From Sporosarcina oncorhynchi (GTDB lineage Bacteria; Bacillota; Bacilli; Bacillales_A; Planococcaceae): DNA of 64,000 bases. The DNA lies in contig NZ_CP129118.1 of the NCBI RefSeq assembly GCF_033304615.1, positions 1,484,001 to 1,548,000 of the forward strand. Reading direction: 5' to 3'. This document shows, piece after piece, positions 1-8,531 of the stretch. The position numbers and the translations under genes were made by a program. Numbering within the stretch: the stretch's first letter is position 1; every line of letters begins with the position of its first letter. The notes below the pieces were generated by a model. The model was not told the origin of the DNA. It did not search any database and saw nothing but the letters and a program-made list of their open reading frames with translations.

Positions 1-49
1 ATGCTCGCCCAACATTCAGTCGATAGAGTTTTTGAAAGGAAGGGAACAA

Positions 50-1918
50 ATGAAAAAGGTGAATTGGCCAAAACATTCTGTGCTAGTCATTGCGATAGTT
101 GCAACTTGGCTTACAACGTATGTCGGCTATATAACTAGTTTCAATATGAAAATTGATAATATGATCCAGGAATTGATTCTTTTCATCAATCCATTGAGTT
201 TCTTATTATTCATATATGGTATTGCTCTCTTCATCAAGAGCGTGAAGAGAAGAAAGATTTATATTCTCTCTATAAGTTTAATCACATCTATTATCATGTT
301 CAGTAATGCGGTTTTTTATAGGTTTTTCAGTGATTTCATCACATTGCCGTTGCTGTTCCAAACGAGTAATTTCGGTGATTTATCATCATCTGTACTTGCG
401 AATATCCATGGAGCGGACATCTTTTTCTTTACTGATGTGATTATTATCGCATTGGCATTAAAATTTATTCCAAATATGGAAAAGTCGGTAAGCCATCGAA
501 AAATAGGCCGGAAATTGTATTTTGTTGTTGCTGCGACAATTCTTATGGTCAATTTAGGACTTGCGGAAGCACAGAGACCTCAATTGCTTACGCGAAGCTT
601 CGACCGCGAACTGCTTGTTAAAAATATCGGTACGTACAACTATCATATTTATGATCTGTTTATCCAATCCAAAACGCATGCTCAACGTGCGCTTGCGGAT
701 GGCAGTGAATTGACCGAAGTCGCGAACTATGTGAATGCAAACTATGCAGAACCTGACCCTGAAATGTTCGGAGTGGCGAAAGGGAAAAATGTGATTATGA
801 TTTCTTTAGAATCACTGCAAAATTTCGTCATTAACAATGAAATGGACGGTCATGTCATCACACCATTTTTAAATGAATTGACAAAAGATCCCGATACATT
901 TTATTTCAATAACTTCTACCATCAAACAGGGTTAGGCAAAACGTCCGATTCTGAATTCATCCTGGAAAACTCCTTGTATGGACGGAATGGAGGAGCAGTT
1001 TTCTTTACGAATAGTGGAAATACTTATAACTCATTGTCCGAAAAGCTTGGCGATAACGGTTATTTCACTAGTGTTATGCATGCCAATAACCGTAGTTTTT
1101 GGAACCGGGATATTATGTATCAGGCTATGGGGATTGAGAAATTCTATGATGTCGAAAGCTATGAAATTGGAGAAGGTGAAGCAGTCAACTGGGGCATGAA
1201 AGATATTCCGTTCTTTGAACAATCTATTGATTTGTTGAAGGAAATGCCACAACCGTTTGCTACGCGAATGATAACCTTGACGAATCATCACCCATTCGAT
1301 CTTGATGAGGAAGATATGCTCATTCCTCCATATGAATCGAACTCCAAAACCCTAAATCAATATTTCCAAACGGTCCGTTATATGGACGAATCAATCAAAG
1401 TTTTCTTTGAAGACTTGAAAGAAAGTGGACTGTACGATGATTCAATCATTATCATGTACGGTGATCATTATGGAATATCAGAAAACCACAACAAAGCGAT
1501 GGGTATGTATCTTGAAAAAGAAATTACGCCTGTAGATACAGTGGAGTTACAGAAAGTACCGATGTTTGTGCATATTCCTGGATACGGAAAAGGAGAAATG
1601 TCAGATGAACTTGCTGGTCAACTCGATTTGAGACCAACAATTCTGCATTTGCTCGGAATTGACACGAAAGAGGATATGCAATTAGGTTCTGACGTATTTT
1701 CACCAGATCATGAGCCATTCGTCATTTTCAGAGACGGCAGATTTGTAACAAATGATCATATTTATACGCAGGAAGTATGTTATGATATCAAGACAGGTGA
1801 AATAGACGAAAGTGGAGCTTGCGAGTCTTATAATGAACGCGCCACAACAGAACTTGACTATTCTGATATGATCATTAATGGTGACTTGCTCAGATTCACT
1901 GAGGAAGGCCAAGAATAG
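50..1918 (+). CDS. yqgS: LTA synthase family membrane sulfatase-fold enzyme (YqgS-like)
   Basis: A 622-residue LtaS-type polyglycerolphosphate transferase, predicted to move glycerol phosphate from phosphatidylglycerol at the outer membrane face. Residues about 1-165 hold several hydrophobic membrane segments, and the rest is an extracellular alkaline-phosphatase-like domain. Visible active-site pieces are ISLESLQ near residue 250 (metal ligand Glu), GKTSD near 296 (nucleophile Thr) and YGDHYG near 470 (metal ligands Asp and His), all as in known LTA synthases. The ATG at 50 follows an AAGGAAGGG ribosome site and is preferred over an upstream TTG at 32. The neighbours yqgU, yqgW, yqgX and yqgY match the yqgS locus of B. 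subtilis. Whether it makes LTA or a primer cannot be told from sequence. Confidence 0.9.
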   Translation: MKKVNWPKHSVLVIAIVATWLTTYVGYITSFNMKIDNMIQELILFINPLSFLLFIYGIALFIKSVKRRKIYILSISLITSIIMFSNAVFYRFFSDFITLPLLFQTSNFGDLSSSVLANIHGADIFFFTDVIIIALALKFIPNMEKSVSHRKIGRKLYFVVAATILMVNLGLAEAQRPQLLTRSFDRELLVKNIGTYNYHIYDLFIQSKTHAQRALADGSELTEVANYVNANYAEPDPEMFGVAKGKNVIMISLESLQNFVINNEMDGHVITPFLNELTKDPDTFYFNNFYHQTGLGKTSDSEFILENSLYGRNGGAVFFTNSGNTYNSLSEKLGDNGYFTSVMHANNRSFWNRDIMYQAMGIEKFYDVESYEIGEGEAVNWGMKDIPFFEQSIDLLKEMPQPFATRMITLTNHHPFDLDEEDMLIPPYESNSKTLNQYFQTVRYMDESIKVFFEDLKESGLYDDSIIIMYGDHYGISENHNKAMGMYLEKEITPVDTVELQKVPMFVHIPGYGKGEMSDELAGQLDLRPTILHLLGIDTKEDMQLGSDVFSPDHEPFVIFRDGRFVTNDHIYTQEVCYDIKTGEIDESGACESYNERATTELDYSDMIINGDLLRFTEEGQE

Positions 1919-1946
1919 AATAGTTGAAAATCACGAAAGTCAACTT

Positions 1947-1984
1947 AGTTCTGCACGGGTTTGTTCACCGTGCAGAACTTTTTT
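1947..1984 (+). terminator. Rho-independent terminator after yqgS
   Basis: A perfect 12-bp stem (AGTTCTGCACGG with CCGTGCAGAACT) around a 9-nt loop is followed by six T. It separates yqgS from the downstream lipoprotein gene. Confidence 0.9.
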
Positions 1985-2018
1985 AAAGATTGAATTCTAT
2001 AAACAAAGGAGGGTCGCG

Positions 2019-3110
2019 ATGAAAAGAGTAGTCATGTTACTCGGTCTAATGCTTATATTTATCACTGCTTGTTCGAGTGAGAAACCAACTACCGTCGATG
2101 TGGATAATGAAGATCCAATCCTACAAGTAGAAGAGGATTCTAACCAATCAGTCCATTCTTTCAAAGCGAACCCTTCTTTTTTTCATTTTGTTGGTGATTG
2201 GCTGACCGATTCGAAAATACTTTATGTTGAGAAAAATGAAATTTACCAAGTTAACTATTTCGATATTGAGACAGGTGAATCTGGCATGATTTACGAAGAC
2301 ACGTCTTTTATTACGGATATCATCGTACACCCTTCTCAGGAATACATACTCATACATACAAGCGATCAATCAGACGTTGCAATTTTAAAAGTTCTTACTA
2401 CAGAAGGTACTGTCATACATGAAATGGAGATTGCTTCTACTGAAATAACGGTGAATTGGAATCCGGTCGATGCGCAAAAGTTATTGATCACAGCATTTCA
2501 TGAGGACTGGACTTTCGACATATTCATTTTTAATGGTCATTCTGAAAATCTATTCATCGTCAATATCGATGATCCTTTCCCGAAATGGGCTGGAACCGAT
2601 CAAGTCGTGAGCATTTCCTTTACAGAACATATACTTGATGGAGGTAATCTGCAATTTTTAAATGTGGAAAATGACGGAATTACTTTCTCGGAATCTGAAG
2701 ATATAATTTATTTTGACACATACGGTGATCGATTACTCACCGTGAAGTCACCAGTTAATGAGCTGTTTACCTTCTTGATGAGTTCGTTAGACGGTAAAGT
2801 GATTTCAGAATGGCAAATGCCTGCAGTCAGTAATTATTCTGAATGGGTCATTCCTGAAGTCGAGTGGATTAATGAAAACCATATGCTGTTTAAAAGTGCT
2901 CAAAAAAGTGGCCAATTAGATGACATCGGACAGTCTTTTAATTTGTATGAATGGATTGACGGAGTAAACAGTACAGTCATGGAAGGCATGGGTGCTGAAC
3001 CACTGAAATGCTCGCCTACCGGCAAGTATTGTTTAAGCGGTTACACTTCGGAAGAGTTAATTGAGAAGGATACAGGTGTCAAACGGAACTGGATATACTT
3101 TGAAGAATAA
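2019..3110 (+). CDS. yqgU: YqgU-like lipoprotein, probable beta-propeller
   Basis: A 363-residue protein starting at an ATG behind AAAGGAGGG. The N-terminus is a lipoprotein signal: two basic residues, a hydrophobic core, then the lipobox ITAC followed by SSE, so the mature protein should be diacylglyceryl-anchored outside the membrane. The body is rich in repeated short beta-strand units with W/F-D patterns, such as DWLTDSKILYVE and WNPVDAQKLLI, typical of WD40/TolB-like propellers. Position between yqgS and yqgW matches B. subtilis yqgU. Function is unknown; its place next to an LTA-synthase-like enzyme only suggests an envelope role. Confidence 0.75.
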   Translation: MKRVVMLLGLMLIFITACSSEKPTTVDVDNEDPILQVEEDSNQSVHSFKANPSFFHFVGDWLTDSKILYVEKNEIYQVNYFDIETGESGMIYEDTSFITDIIVHPSQEYILIHTSDQSDVAILKVLTTEGTVIHEMEIASTEITVNWNPVDAQKLLITAFHEDWTFDIFIFNGHSENLFIVNIDDPFPKWAGTDQVVSISFTEHILDGGNLQFLNVENDGITFSESEDIIYFDTYGDRLLTVKSPVNELFTFLMSSLDGKVISEWQMPAVSNYSEWVIPEVEWINENHMLFKSAQKSGQLDDIGQSFNLYEWIDGVNSTVMEGMGAEPLKCSPTGKYCLSGYTSEELIEKDTGVKRNWIYFEE

Positions 3111-3170
3111 TCTTTCTTGAAAAGAAGTTAATTTACATTCACTAACGTCAATTTTATATAACCAGAATAA

Positions 3171-3205
3171 AAACATCCTCCACGGAATATCGTGGAGGAT
3201 GTTTT
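3171..3205. terminator. Bidirectional terminator between yqgU and yqgW
   Basis: A perfect 15-bp stem (AAAACATCCTCCACG with CGTGGAGGATGTTTT) has a 6-nt loop and flanking A and T tracts, so it can stop both convergent genes. Confidence 0.9.
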
Positions 3206-3216
3206 ATAATACAAAA

Positions 3217-3396
3217 TTAATGAAGAGTAGGTGGATAACCCTGGAATACAATCGTTGCAATTGTAAATCCGCCAAAGATGACAGCTGCGGCAACGTTGAA
3301 CACGATGCTCAAGAGATTGCGTTCTTTGAATCCTTGTACCGTACCTATAACTGATAAGATTGCAACTAGCCCGAAAATCACCATTAATATGTTCAT
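3217..3396 (-). CDS. yqgW: DUF2759 small membrane protein (YqgW-like)
   Basis: A 59-residue reading frame on the minus strand, beginning MNILMVIFGLVAIL and ending GYPPTLH. The start follows an AAGGAGTG ribosome site with about 10-nt spacing. Two hydrophobic segments (about residues 2-18 and 30-51) separated by the short charged loop QGFKERN predict a two-pass membrane protein. Size, sequence pattern and position between yqgU and the YqgX hydrolase match the DUF2759 family. It is convergent with yqgU and divergent from yqgX. Function is unknown. Confidence 0.8.
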   Translation of the reverse strand: MNILMVIFGLVAILSVIGTVQGFKERNLLSIVFNVAAAVIFGGFTIATIVFQGYPPTLH

Positions 3397-3555
3397 GCGG
3401 TAGACACTCCTTTCAATAGAGAAAAAATGAATGCCGATTTAGCAATATTCCTCCTCTATTGTAATGGTTATTCAAGTTTTTGTCGAGTCAAATAAATGTC
3501 CAAAGTTTGAATTCTGCTCTCAGCTTCATTATTATTTACAATAGGAGGTGGAATG

Positions 3556-4191
3556 ATGTTGAAAATACATACATATCCATTGGGGCCGATTCAAACAAAT
3601 TGTTATATTGTGATGAATGATGAAGGCAAATGCCTTGTGATTGATCCGGGAGAAGAGTCCAAGAAAATTATTAGGAAAATAAATAAGCTGGAAGCTGAAC
3701 CTTTAGCGATATTGTTGACACATGCACATTTTGATCATATTGGCGCCGTTGACGAAGTTAGGGATCGTTTTAAAATTCCTGTCCATATTCATGAAGCTGA
3801 AAAGGACTGGCTTCTTAACCCGAATTTGAACGGCTCTTCGAAGTATCCTGGACTGCCGTCTGTGAGCAATGCAAAGGCAGATGCATTTCTAGACGAAGGT
3901 GAAATGGAGATTGGGCCATTCAAAATCGATGTACGTCATACACCGGGACATTCACCAGGCAGTATGTCCTTTATTTTCACTGATAGCAAGATGGCTATCG
4001 TAGGTGATACTCTATTTAAACAAAGTATTGGGAGAACCGATCTTCCGGGAGGGAATTCGAAAAGACTTCTTACATCAATCCATGAGAAATTATTAACATT
4101 GGACGATGATTACATGATTTATCCGGGACATGGTTTGCCGACCACGCCAGGGGAAGAGAAAGATACGAATCCATTTCTAAATGGATTTTGA
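3556..4191 (+). CDS. yqgX: Metallo-beta-lactamase-fold hydrolase (YqgX, glyoxalase-II-like)
   Basis: A 211-residue cytoplasmic hydrolase. Metal-binding motif HAHFDH at residues 56-61, a further metal His in HTPGHSPGS near 128, GDTLF with the bridging Asp near 155, and YPGHG near 190 give the complete two-metal site of the glyoxalase-II-like branch. B. subtilis YqgX is linked to methylglyoxal and bacillithiol thioester chemistry, so a hydroxyacyl-thiol hydrolase role is likely. Two ATGs stand together (3553 and 3556); the second lies at better distance from AGGAGG. The gene converges on yqgY. Confidence 0.88.
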   Translation: MLKIHTYPLGPIQTNCYIVMNDEGKCLVIDPGEESKKIIRKINKLEAEPLAILLTHAHFDHIGAVDEVRDRFKIPVHIHEAEKDWLLNPNLNGSSKYPGLPSVSNAKADAFLDEGEMEIGPFKIDVRHTPGHSPGSMSFIFTDSKMAIVGDTLFKQSIGRTDLPGGNSKRLLTSIHEKLLTLDDDYMIYPGHGLPTTPGEEKDTNPFLNGF

Positions 4192-4200
4192 AATAGAAAA

Positions 4201-4231
4201 CAAAAAAACAGCCGAAACGGCTGTTTTTTTG
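4201..4231. terminator. Bidirectional terminator between yqgX and yqgY
   Basis: CAAAAAAACAGCCG pairs with CGGCTGTTTTTTTG around a 3-nt loop, with A and T tracts on both flanks. Confidence 0.9.
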
Positions 4232-4242
4232 TTTTAACTCTT

Positions 4243-4485
4243 TTAGTGTCCTCCACCTTGTACGTGAATGAACGTTGCGTAGTAACTGAACCCTACCATG
4301 AAAATCATTAGATAAGCTCCGAACATGTACATATACATACGTTCCGTTAAATTCAAGTATCCAAGCAACAAGAAGAAGATAGTGCTAGCGATAAAGATGA
4401 CGGTTGCCGGCATCATGCCGCCGATGAAAAACATTACAGCGAAAATACCAGTCCAAAAACCACATAACTTAAACATATTATCCAT
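4243..4485 (-). CDS. yqgY: DUF2626 small membrane protein (YqgY-like)
   Basis: An 80-residue membrane protein, starting MDNMFKLCGFWTGIF behind a good AAGGAGGG ribosome site. Three hydrophobic segments cover about residues 5-27, 29-48 and 54-74, and the tail VQGGGH is His/Gly rich. Length and its position next to yqgX match YqgY (DUF2626). Function is unknown. It is divergent from the comG operon, so its upstream region is shared with the comG control region. Confidence 0.82.
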   Translation of the reverse strand: MDNMFKLCGFWTGIFAVMFFIGGMMPATVIFIASTIFFLLLGYLNLTERMYMYMFGAYLMIFMVGFSYYATFIHVQGGGH

Positions 4486-4619
4486 AAGTCCGTCCCTCCT
4501 TAACATAAAACGTTGAAAAGTTCTCTAATTCATTATAAGTGATAGTCAGTCCAATTGTAAACTCCTATGAAGTAGACATTGTGACAATTAGATGGAAAGT
4601 AGTTGTGAACAATACTTTC

Positions 4620-4703
4620 AAATATTGATTTTCATATGGTATTTCACCTTAAAAATCGAGTTTGGCAGAAACTGTTCCTTTTAAAGAATTTGTACCGTAT
4701 ACT
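4620..4703 (+). promoter_or_regulatory. Putative ComK box and comG promoter
   Basis: Two AT-boxes are visible: AAAT-N5-TTTT at 4620-4632 and AAAA-N5-TTTG at 4652-4664, each one mismatch from the ComK half-site AAAA-N5-TTTT. They are separated by 19 bp, close to the 18-bp ComK class. A TATACT at 4698-4703 lies about 50 bp before comGA and lacks a good -35, as usual for ComK-activated promoters. ComK binding is inferred. Confidence 0.5.
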
Positions 4704-4754
4704 CGCAATAAGGCGAGGAGCGGTCATTCGCCTACTAGGAAAGAGGGGTGTTCA

Positions 4755-5762
4755 ATGGAGAAGCGAGATAATCTCATTGAGAAGAAATGTTTTGCTTTGC
4801 TTGAGAAGGCAATTAGCCATAGGGCGACTGACATCCATCTCGTACCAATGAGAGACATTTACGAAGTGCGCTTTAAAATCAATTCCAAACTTGAAACGTC
4901 CAGCACAGTCCCCCCACAGTTGGCTGGTCGAATGATCTCCTTTTACAAATTTCTTTCTTCGTTAGATATTAGCGACAAACGCAAACCTCAAAGTGGTTCA
5001 TTCCATAAAAAAATCCAAGCAGATAACTTTTCCTTTCGTGTATCAACTATCCCATCCGTCAACATGCAAGAAAGTGTAGTCATCCGACTGCAAAAGCACG
5101 ACAAAATCGTTCCACTCGATAATTTATGTTTAGAACCTGTCTGGGAACAACAACTACGACAGGCGACAAAGGAGAGGCAAGGTTTAGTAATCGTTACTGG
5201 GCCAACGGGAAGCGGGAAGACGACTACTATCTATTCATTGACCGCACATTGCGTAAATGAATTGGAACGGCATGTAATTACGCTAGAAGATCCTGTTGAA
5301 AATAATCATTCGCATCTCTTGCAGATTCAAGTAAATGAACGTTCCGGAATGACGTATGCTGCGGGACTTAAAGCGATTCTCCGACACTCACCGGACGTTA
5401 TCATGATTGGTGAGATAAGAGATGCTGAGACAGCTAAGACGGCTGTAGCAGCAGCCCTCACAGGCCATCTCGTGCTTACAACGATTCATTCTAAAGATCC
5501 CGAGGGTTGTTTCTACCGTTTAATGGACTTCGGCATTACGCCAGAAGAACTGCGACAGACAATCGTCTGTATATGTGCTCAGCGCTTGATCAAGAAAGAT
5601 TGCGGGGACTTAAGTGCAATTTTTGAAATTGTTCAAGGAGATTTGCTGGATTTGATAGCAGATGGCATTGTTAATGGCGAAAGAATTCAGATGCCTAAGG
5701 AGAAGAAAATTGAAACTGTTATGCAACGCTATGACAATTTGGAGAGAAAGTTGCATGATTGA
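4755..5762 (+). CDS. comGA: ComGA competence pseudopilus assembly ATPase
   Basis: A 335-residue GspE/PilB-type traffic ATPase that drives assembly of the transformation pseudopilus from the cytoplasm. Walker A GPTGSGKTT lies near residues 149-157, followed by the Asp-box region TLEDPVEN, Walker B VIMIGEIRD and the His-box region TGHLVLTTIHS. The start is the ATG behind AAAGAGGGGTG; an upstream in-frame ATG at 4662 lies inside the promoter region. The C-terminus after QRLIKK is short and Cys-poor compared with relatives that carry a cysteine cluster there (recalled, not aligned). First gene of the seven-gene comG operon; it overlaps comGB by 8 nt. Confidence 0.93.
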   Translation: MEKRDNLIEKKCFALLEKAISHRATDIHLVPMRDIYEVRFKINSKLETSSTVPPQLAGRMISFYKFLSSLDISDKRKPQSGSFHKKIQADNFSFRVSTIPSVNMQESVVIRLQKHDKIVPLDNLCLEPVWEQQLRQATKERQGLVIVTGPTGSGKTTTIYSLTAHCVNELERHVITLEDPVENNHSHLLQIQVNERSGMTYAAGLKAILRHSPDVIMIGEIRDAETAKTAVAAALTGHLVLTTIHSKDPEGCFYRLMDFGITPEELRQTIVCICAQRLIKKDCGDLSAIFEIVQGDLLDLIADGIVNGERIQMPKEKKIETVMQRYDNLERKLHD

Positions 5763-6810
5763 ATTTTCTTTGTCTCGTCCCCACAATCGACTGGACAGAA
5801 TCAACCAGCATCCCGCTTTTCTTAAGCGTCTCGCAGTGCTATTGAAAGAAGGCTATACCTTCCATGACGGTCTTATACTACTTTTGCCACATCATAGTAA
5901 AAATTATGAAGACATACTTTCCCGGATTGAAAGCGACATAAAAGGAGGTTTGGGAGTTTCCAATGTATTAATTAGCCTTGGTTTCTCATCATCTAGCCTA
6001 TTGCCAGTCATCATTGCCGAAGTTGATGGCAAATTGGCGGAAGCATTGGAAGGAATTGCAGACAGATTGGTAAAGGTAGATGAAAGACGTAAGAAGCTAA
6101 GAAATATATTAGCTTATCCAATTGTGTTGTTTTCATTCATGGCCATATTGTTAGTCCTATTCCGCAATTACTTCCTCCCTAATCTTCAAGCCTTAGCGAT
6201 TTCTAGAAATGATACAAGTACAGGGCTAGTCTCTTTATTACCAATAATCGTCTCAAAAATACCCGATGTCCTAATCGGTACTGGATTAGTATTCATCATA
6301 CTCATGATTATAGGTTCGATATTTTATCGTAGACTATCCCCTTCAGAGAAAGTTAAGTTTGTAATAAAAATTCCATTTGTCGGCCGCATTTTTATAAGTA
6401 TGAAAACGCGAGATTTTGCCGGTGAACTTGGAAGCTTATTGCATTCAGGTTTATCGATGCAGGATGCACTTGATGTACTTATCAATCAGAAAATCGATAA
6501 AATAATGGCTGAAATTTCAGATACGTTTAAAGGTTATGTCGTCTATGGCGAAAGTTTTGATCAAGCTATTCTCATGACTGACGGCCTTAGTAATGAATTG
6601 AGTTCGTATGCATTACACGGGTCGAACACTGGACATTTACCGAAGGAATTGATTATCTACAGTGAAAATCTTCATGAACGGATTGAGGTAGAGTTGGGCA
6701 AATGGCTTTCTTCATTGCAACCAGTTCTATTCACCATTCTGGCTGTCTGTATTTTGGCCGCATATTTAGCATTGTTATTACCGGTTTATAATATGTTCGA
6801 TACGATTTGA
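5755..6810 (+). CDS. comGB: ComGB competence pseudopilus platform membrane protein
   Basis: A 351-residue GspF/PilC-family inner-membrane platform protein that couples the ComGA motor to pseudopilin insertion. Two tandem GspF cytoplasmic domains each precede hydrophobic segments: ILAYPIVLFSFMAILLVLF near residues 117-135, a segment near 180-202, and a final one near 325-345. The start ATG at 5755 overlaps the comGA stop and has GGAGAGAAAG upstream, indicating coupled translation. The next gene, comGC, follows after 12 nt. Confidence 0.92.
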   Translation: MIEFSLSRPHNRLDRINQHPAFLKRLAVLLKEGYTFHDGLILLLPHHSKNYEDILSRIESDIKGGLGVSNVLISLGFSSSSLLPVIIAEVDGKLAEALEGIADRLVKVDERRKKLRNILAYPIVLFSFMAILLVLFRNYFLPNLQALAISRNDTSTGLVSLLPIIVSKIPDVLIGTGLVFIILMIIGSIFYRRLSPSEKVKFVIKIPFVGRIFISMKTRDFAGELGSLLHSGLSMQDALDVLINQKIDKIMAEISDTFKGYVVYGESFDQAILMTDGLSNELSSYALHGSNTGHLPKELIIYSENLHERIEVELGKWLSSLQPVLFTILAVCILAAYLALLLPVYNMFDTI

Positions 6811-6822
6811 GGAGGTAGGAAG

Positions 6823-7146
6823 GTGTTTAACAGTAAAAATGAAAAAGGATTTACGTTAATTGAAATGATGATCGTTCTTCTTATCATTTCTGTACTAGTG
6901 CTTATCGCTATCCCGAATGTGACAAAACATGCAAGTACAATTGATAAAAAGGGATGTGAAGCGTATGTGAAAATGGTGCAGGGACAAGTGGAGGCTTATC
7001 GGATGGAGAACCACAAAGTGCCTAAATTAGCTGAATTGGAGGATGCTGATTATTTGCCGAAAAATGCAGAATGTCCTGATGGAACGAAAATAGTTGTCAC
7101 TGATGAAGGCATAGTGAAAACCGAGACAGATCTAAGTGCAGAGTAA
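6823..7146 (+). CDS. comGC: ComGC major competence pseudopilin
   Basis: A 107-residue type IV pilin-like protein, the main subunit of the competence pseudopilus. The leader ends with KG and is followed by FTLIEMMIVLLIISVLVLI, so prepilin peptidase should cut after Gly and methylate the Phe; Glu5 of the mature form is present. Two Cys in the C-terminal part (GCEAY and AECPD) fit the known intramolecular disulfide of ComGC. The start is a GTG behind GGAGGTAGGAAG. Confidence 0.94.
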   Translation: MFNSKNEKGFTLIEMMIVLLIISVLVLIAIPNVTKHASTIDKKGCEAYVKMVQGQVEAYRMENHKVPKLAELEDADYLPKNAECPDGTKIVVTDEGIVKTETDLSAE

Positions 7147-7150
7147 AAGT

Positions 7151-7600
7151 ATGTTTGATAATAAACAATCAGGATTCACTTTTCTGGAACTGCTATTAGT
7201 ACTAAGTATTGTGGCAATTGTAACGGTAATTATCATTCCGAGTGGAGATAAATGGGTAAAAAAACAGAGCGAAAAAGAAGCGCTTGAGACGTTCATTGCA
7301 ACAATCCATCATGCACAGGCTTATGCAATCGCATATGAAGCATCGACTGCCATAAAATTTAAAGATTCAGGTGCTACGTATAGGCTGTATACACCTAACT
7401 TAGAGTCAACCAAACCTAGGGATGTCGAATTTCCGACAGGCATGCGTGTAATCGCAATCAGCAGTAACATGAAGGGAATTGAATTTACTAAAGCTGGAAA
7501 TATCGTCAATTCGGGTACCATTACATTGAAAACCTCTGCCGGAGTAAAATTGATCACCTTGCAATTACAGCATGGGAGGGTTCTCGTCCGTGATCAATGA
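7151..7600 (+). CDS. comGD: ComGD minor pseudopilin
   Basis: A 149-residue minor pseudopilin. The leader MFDNKQSG is followed by FTFLELLLVLSIVAIVTVI, the processed N-methylation helix. The ATG at 7151 lies 4 nt after comGC; an in-frame GTG at 7136 would add five residues and overlap comGC. Neither start has a strong ribosome site, so it is probably translated by coupling. The C-terminal part is beta-rich, as in GspH-like minor pilins. It overlaps comGE. Confidence 0.88.
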   Translation: MFDNKQSGFTFLELLLVLSIVAIVTVIIIPSGDKWVKKQSEKEALETFIATIHHAQAYAIAYEASTAIKFKDSGATYRLYTPNLESTKPRDVEFPTGMRVIAISSNMKGIEFTKAGNIVNSGTITLKTSAGVKLITLQLQHGRVLVRDQ

Positions 7601-7892
7601 AAAAGGCTTTTCTTGGCCTGAATCTATTCTGGCTCTTGTTGTACTCACGGTCATCTTTGGTACCTTGCTGCCGTTATATTCCAATATGGCAAACGGTTTG
7701 GAAAGAAAGAGGCTTGAAATGCATGCTACAAAGACTGCTTATCATGGAGCTGTTCTGCATCATTATTATGGGAGGACGTCTGGTACTGTTTCCATTGAGA
7801 ATGTTCACTTCAACTGGTATGTAGGATTAAACGCAGTCTGTGTCTCTTATCAATTGTTAGAGGATGATCAGGAAAAATGCGTGCATTACTAA
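7590..7892 (+). CDS. comGE: ComGE minor pseudopilin
   Basis: A 100-residue minor pseudopilin of the comG operon. The processed region NEKGFSWPESILALVVLTVIFGTLLPLYS keeps the KG cleavage site and a Glu at position 5 of the mature helix. The GTG start at 7590 is supported by GGGAGGG 8 nt upstream, inside the end of comGD; an ATG at 7572 would place the ribosome site inside the gene. It overlaps comGD by 11 nt and comGF by 16 nt. Identification rests on pilin signature plus operon position. Confidence 0.82.
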   Translation: MINEKGFSWPESILALVVLTVIFGTLLPLYSNMANGLERKRLEMHATKTAYHGAVLHHYYGRTSGTVSIENVHFNWYVGLNAVCVSYQLLEDDQEKCVHY

Positions 7893-8326
7893 AAGGTGCT
7901 AATCAATCGGGCTATTCATTAATTGAGTCAATCTTTCAATTGCTGATTTTAGGGATTTTTCTACAGTTCGTTCTTCTATTTTTTTATTGGAAAGCGCCAA
8001 TTGAGCGTCAATTTGAAGATTATTACGCGACTGAGTGGGAACTCTTTGGAATTGAACTACAAGAATTACTTATTGAAGTGGAGGAATTCAACATCTTAGT
8101 AGGTAACCGTTCAATCTCATTTCTAAATGACAGAGGGAAAATCGAAATTGGACAAAGTGGCTCTGTCATCCGAAAACTCGTTCATACAAAAGGATATATA
8201 CCGCTCTTTACGAATGTGCGAGAAACGACCTTCACATATGAAGGAGAAGAACTTGCTTTAAAAGTTCTGATGCTCGATGGTAAAACCCGGGAGTGGAGGT
8301 TCGTAATTGGACTTCGTCAGGGATGA
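7877..8326 (+). CDS. comGF: ComGF minor pseudopilin
   Basis: A 149-residue minor pseudopilin. The N-terminal NQSGYSLIESIFQLLILGIFLQFVLLFFYW keeps SG followed by aromatic and Glu5 for prepilin processing. The C-terminal region, with paired hydrophobic beta-strands and the end EWRFVIGLRQG, resembles ComGF. The start ATG lies inside comGE with an AGGATGATCAGG ribosome region, and the gene end overlaps comGG by 20 nt. Confidence 0.85.
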   Translation: MRALLKGANQSGYSLIESIFQLLILGIFLQFVLLFFYWKAPIERQFEDYYATEWELFGIELQELLIEVEEFNILVGNRSISFLNDRGKIEIGQSGSVIRKLVHTKGYIPLFTNVRETTFTYEGEELALKVLMLDGKTREWRFVIGLRQG

Positions 8327-8531
8327 ACAGGGTACTGTCCTTGCAGCTTCATTAATATTACTTTTTATCGTAAGCCTCTTTCTTTTTACCCTCGTTTCAT
8401 GGCATAGTAATCTATATAGAACTTTCGATTCCATTGAAACGTATTACGAAAATCAAACATCAAAGATTATGAGGCAGGGCGGTTACAATTATGAAGAAAG
8501 TATATTTGATCGGATTCATGGGCAGTGGTAA
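8307..8531 (+). CDS. comGG: ComGG minor pseudopilin
   Basis: A 74-residue protein with a short basic/acidic start (MDFVRDEQG) followed by TVLAASLILLFIVSLFLFTLVSWHSNLY, a hydrophobic segment without the Glu5 of canonical pilins, as is usual in ComGG. It starts with TTG at 8307, 5 nt after TGGAGG. It is shorter than many ComGG proteins, and its last 41 nt overlap the start of aroK in another frame. Assignment relies on position as last comG gene. Confidence 0.7.
   Translation: MDFVRDEQGTVLAASLILLFIVSLFLFTLVSWHSNLYRTFDSIETYYENQTSKIMRQGGYNYEESIFDRIHGQW

Noticed and set aside
1..49. Fragment of an upstream gene at the left window edge
   Set aside because: Short frames end by position 26 in one frame, but nothing can be recognised in so few bases.
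4662..4754. Longer comGA start at an upstream in-frame ATG
   Set aside because: The added part lies in the ComK-box and -10 region and has no ribosome site; AGAGGGG stands in front of the ATG at 4755.
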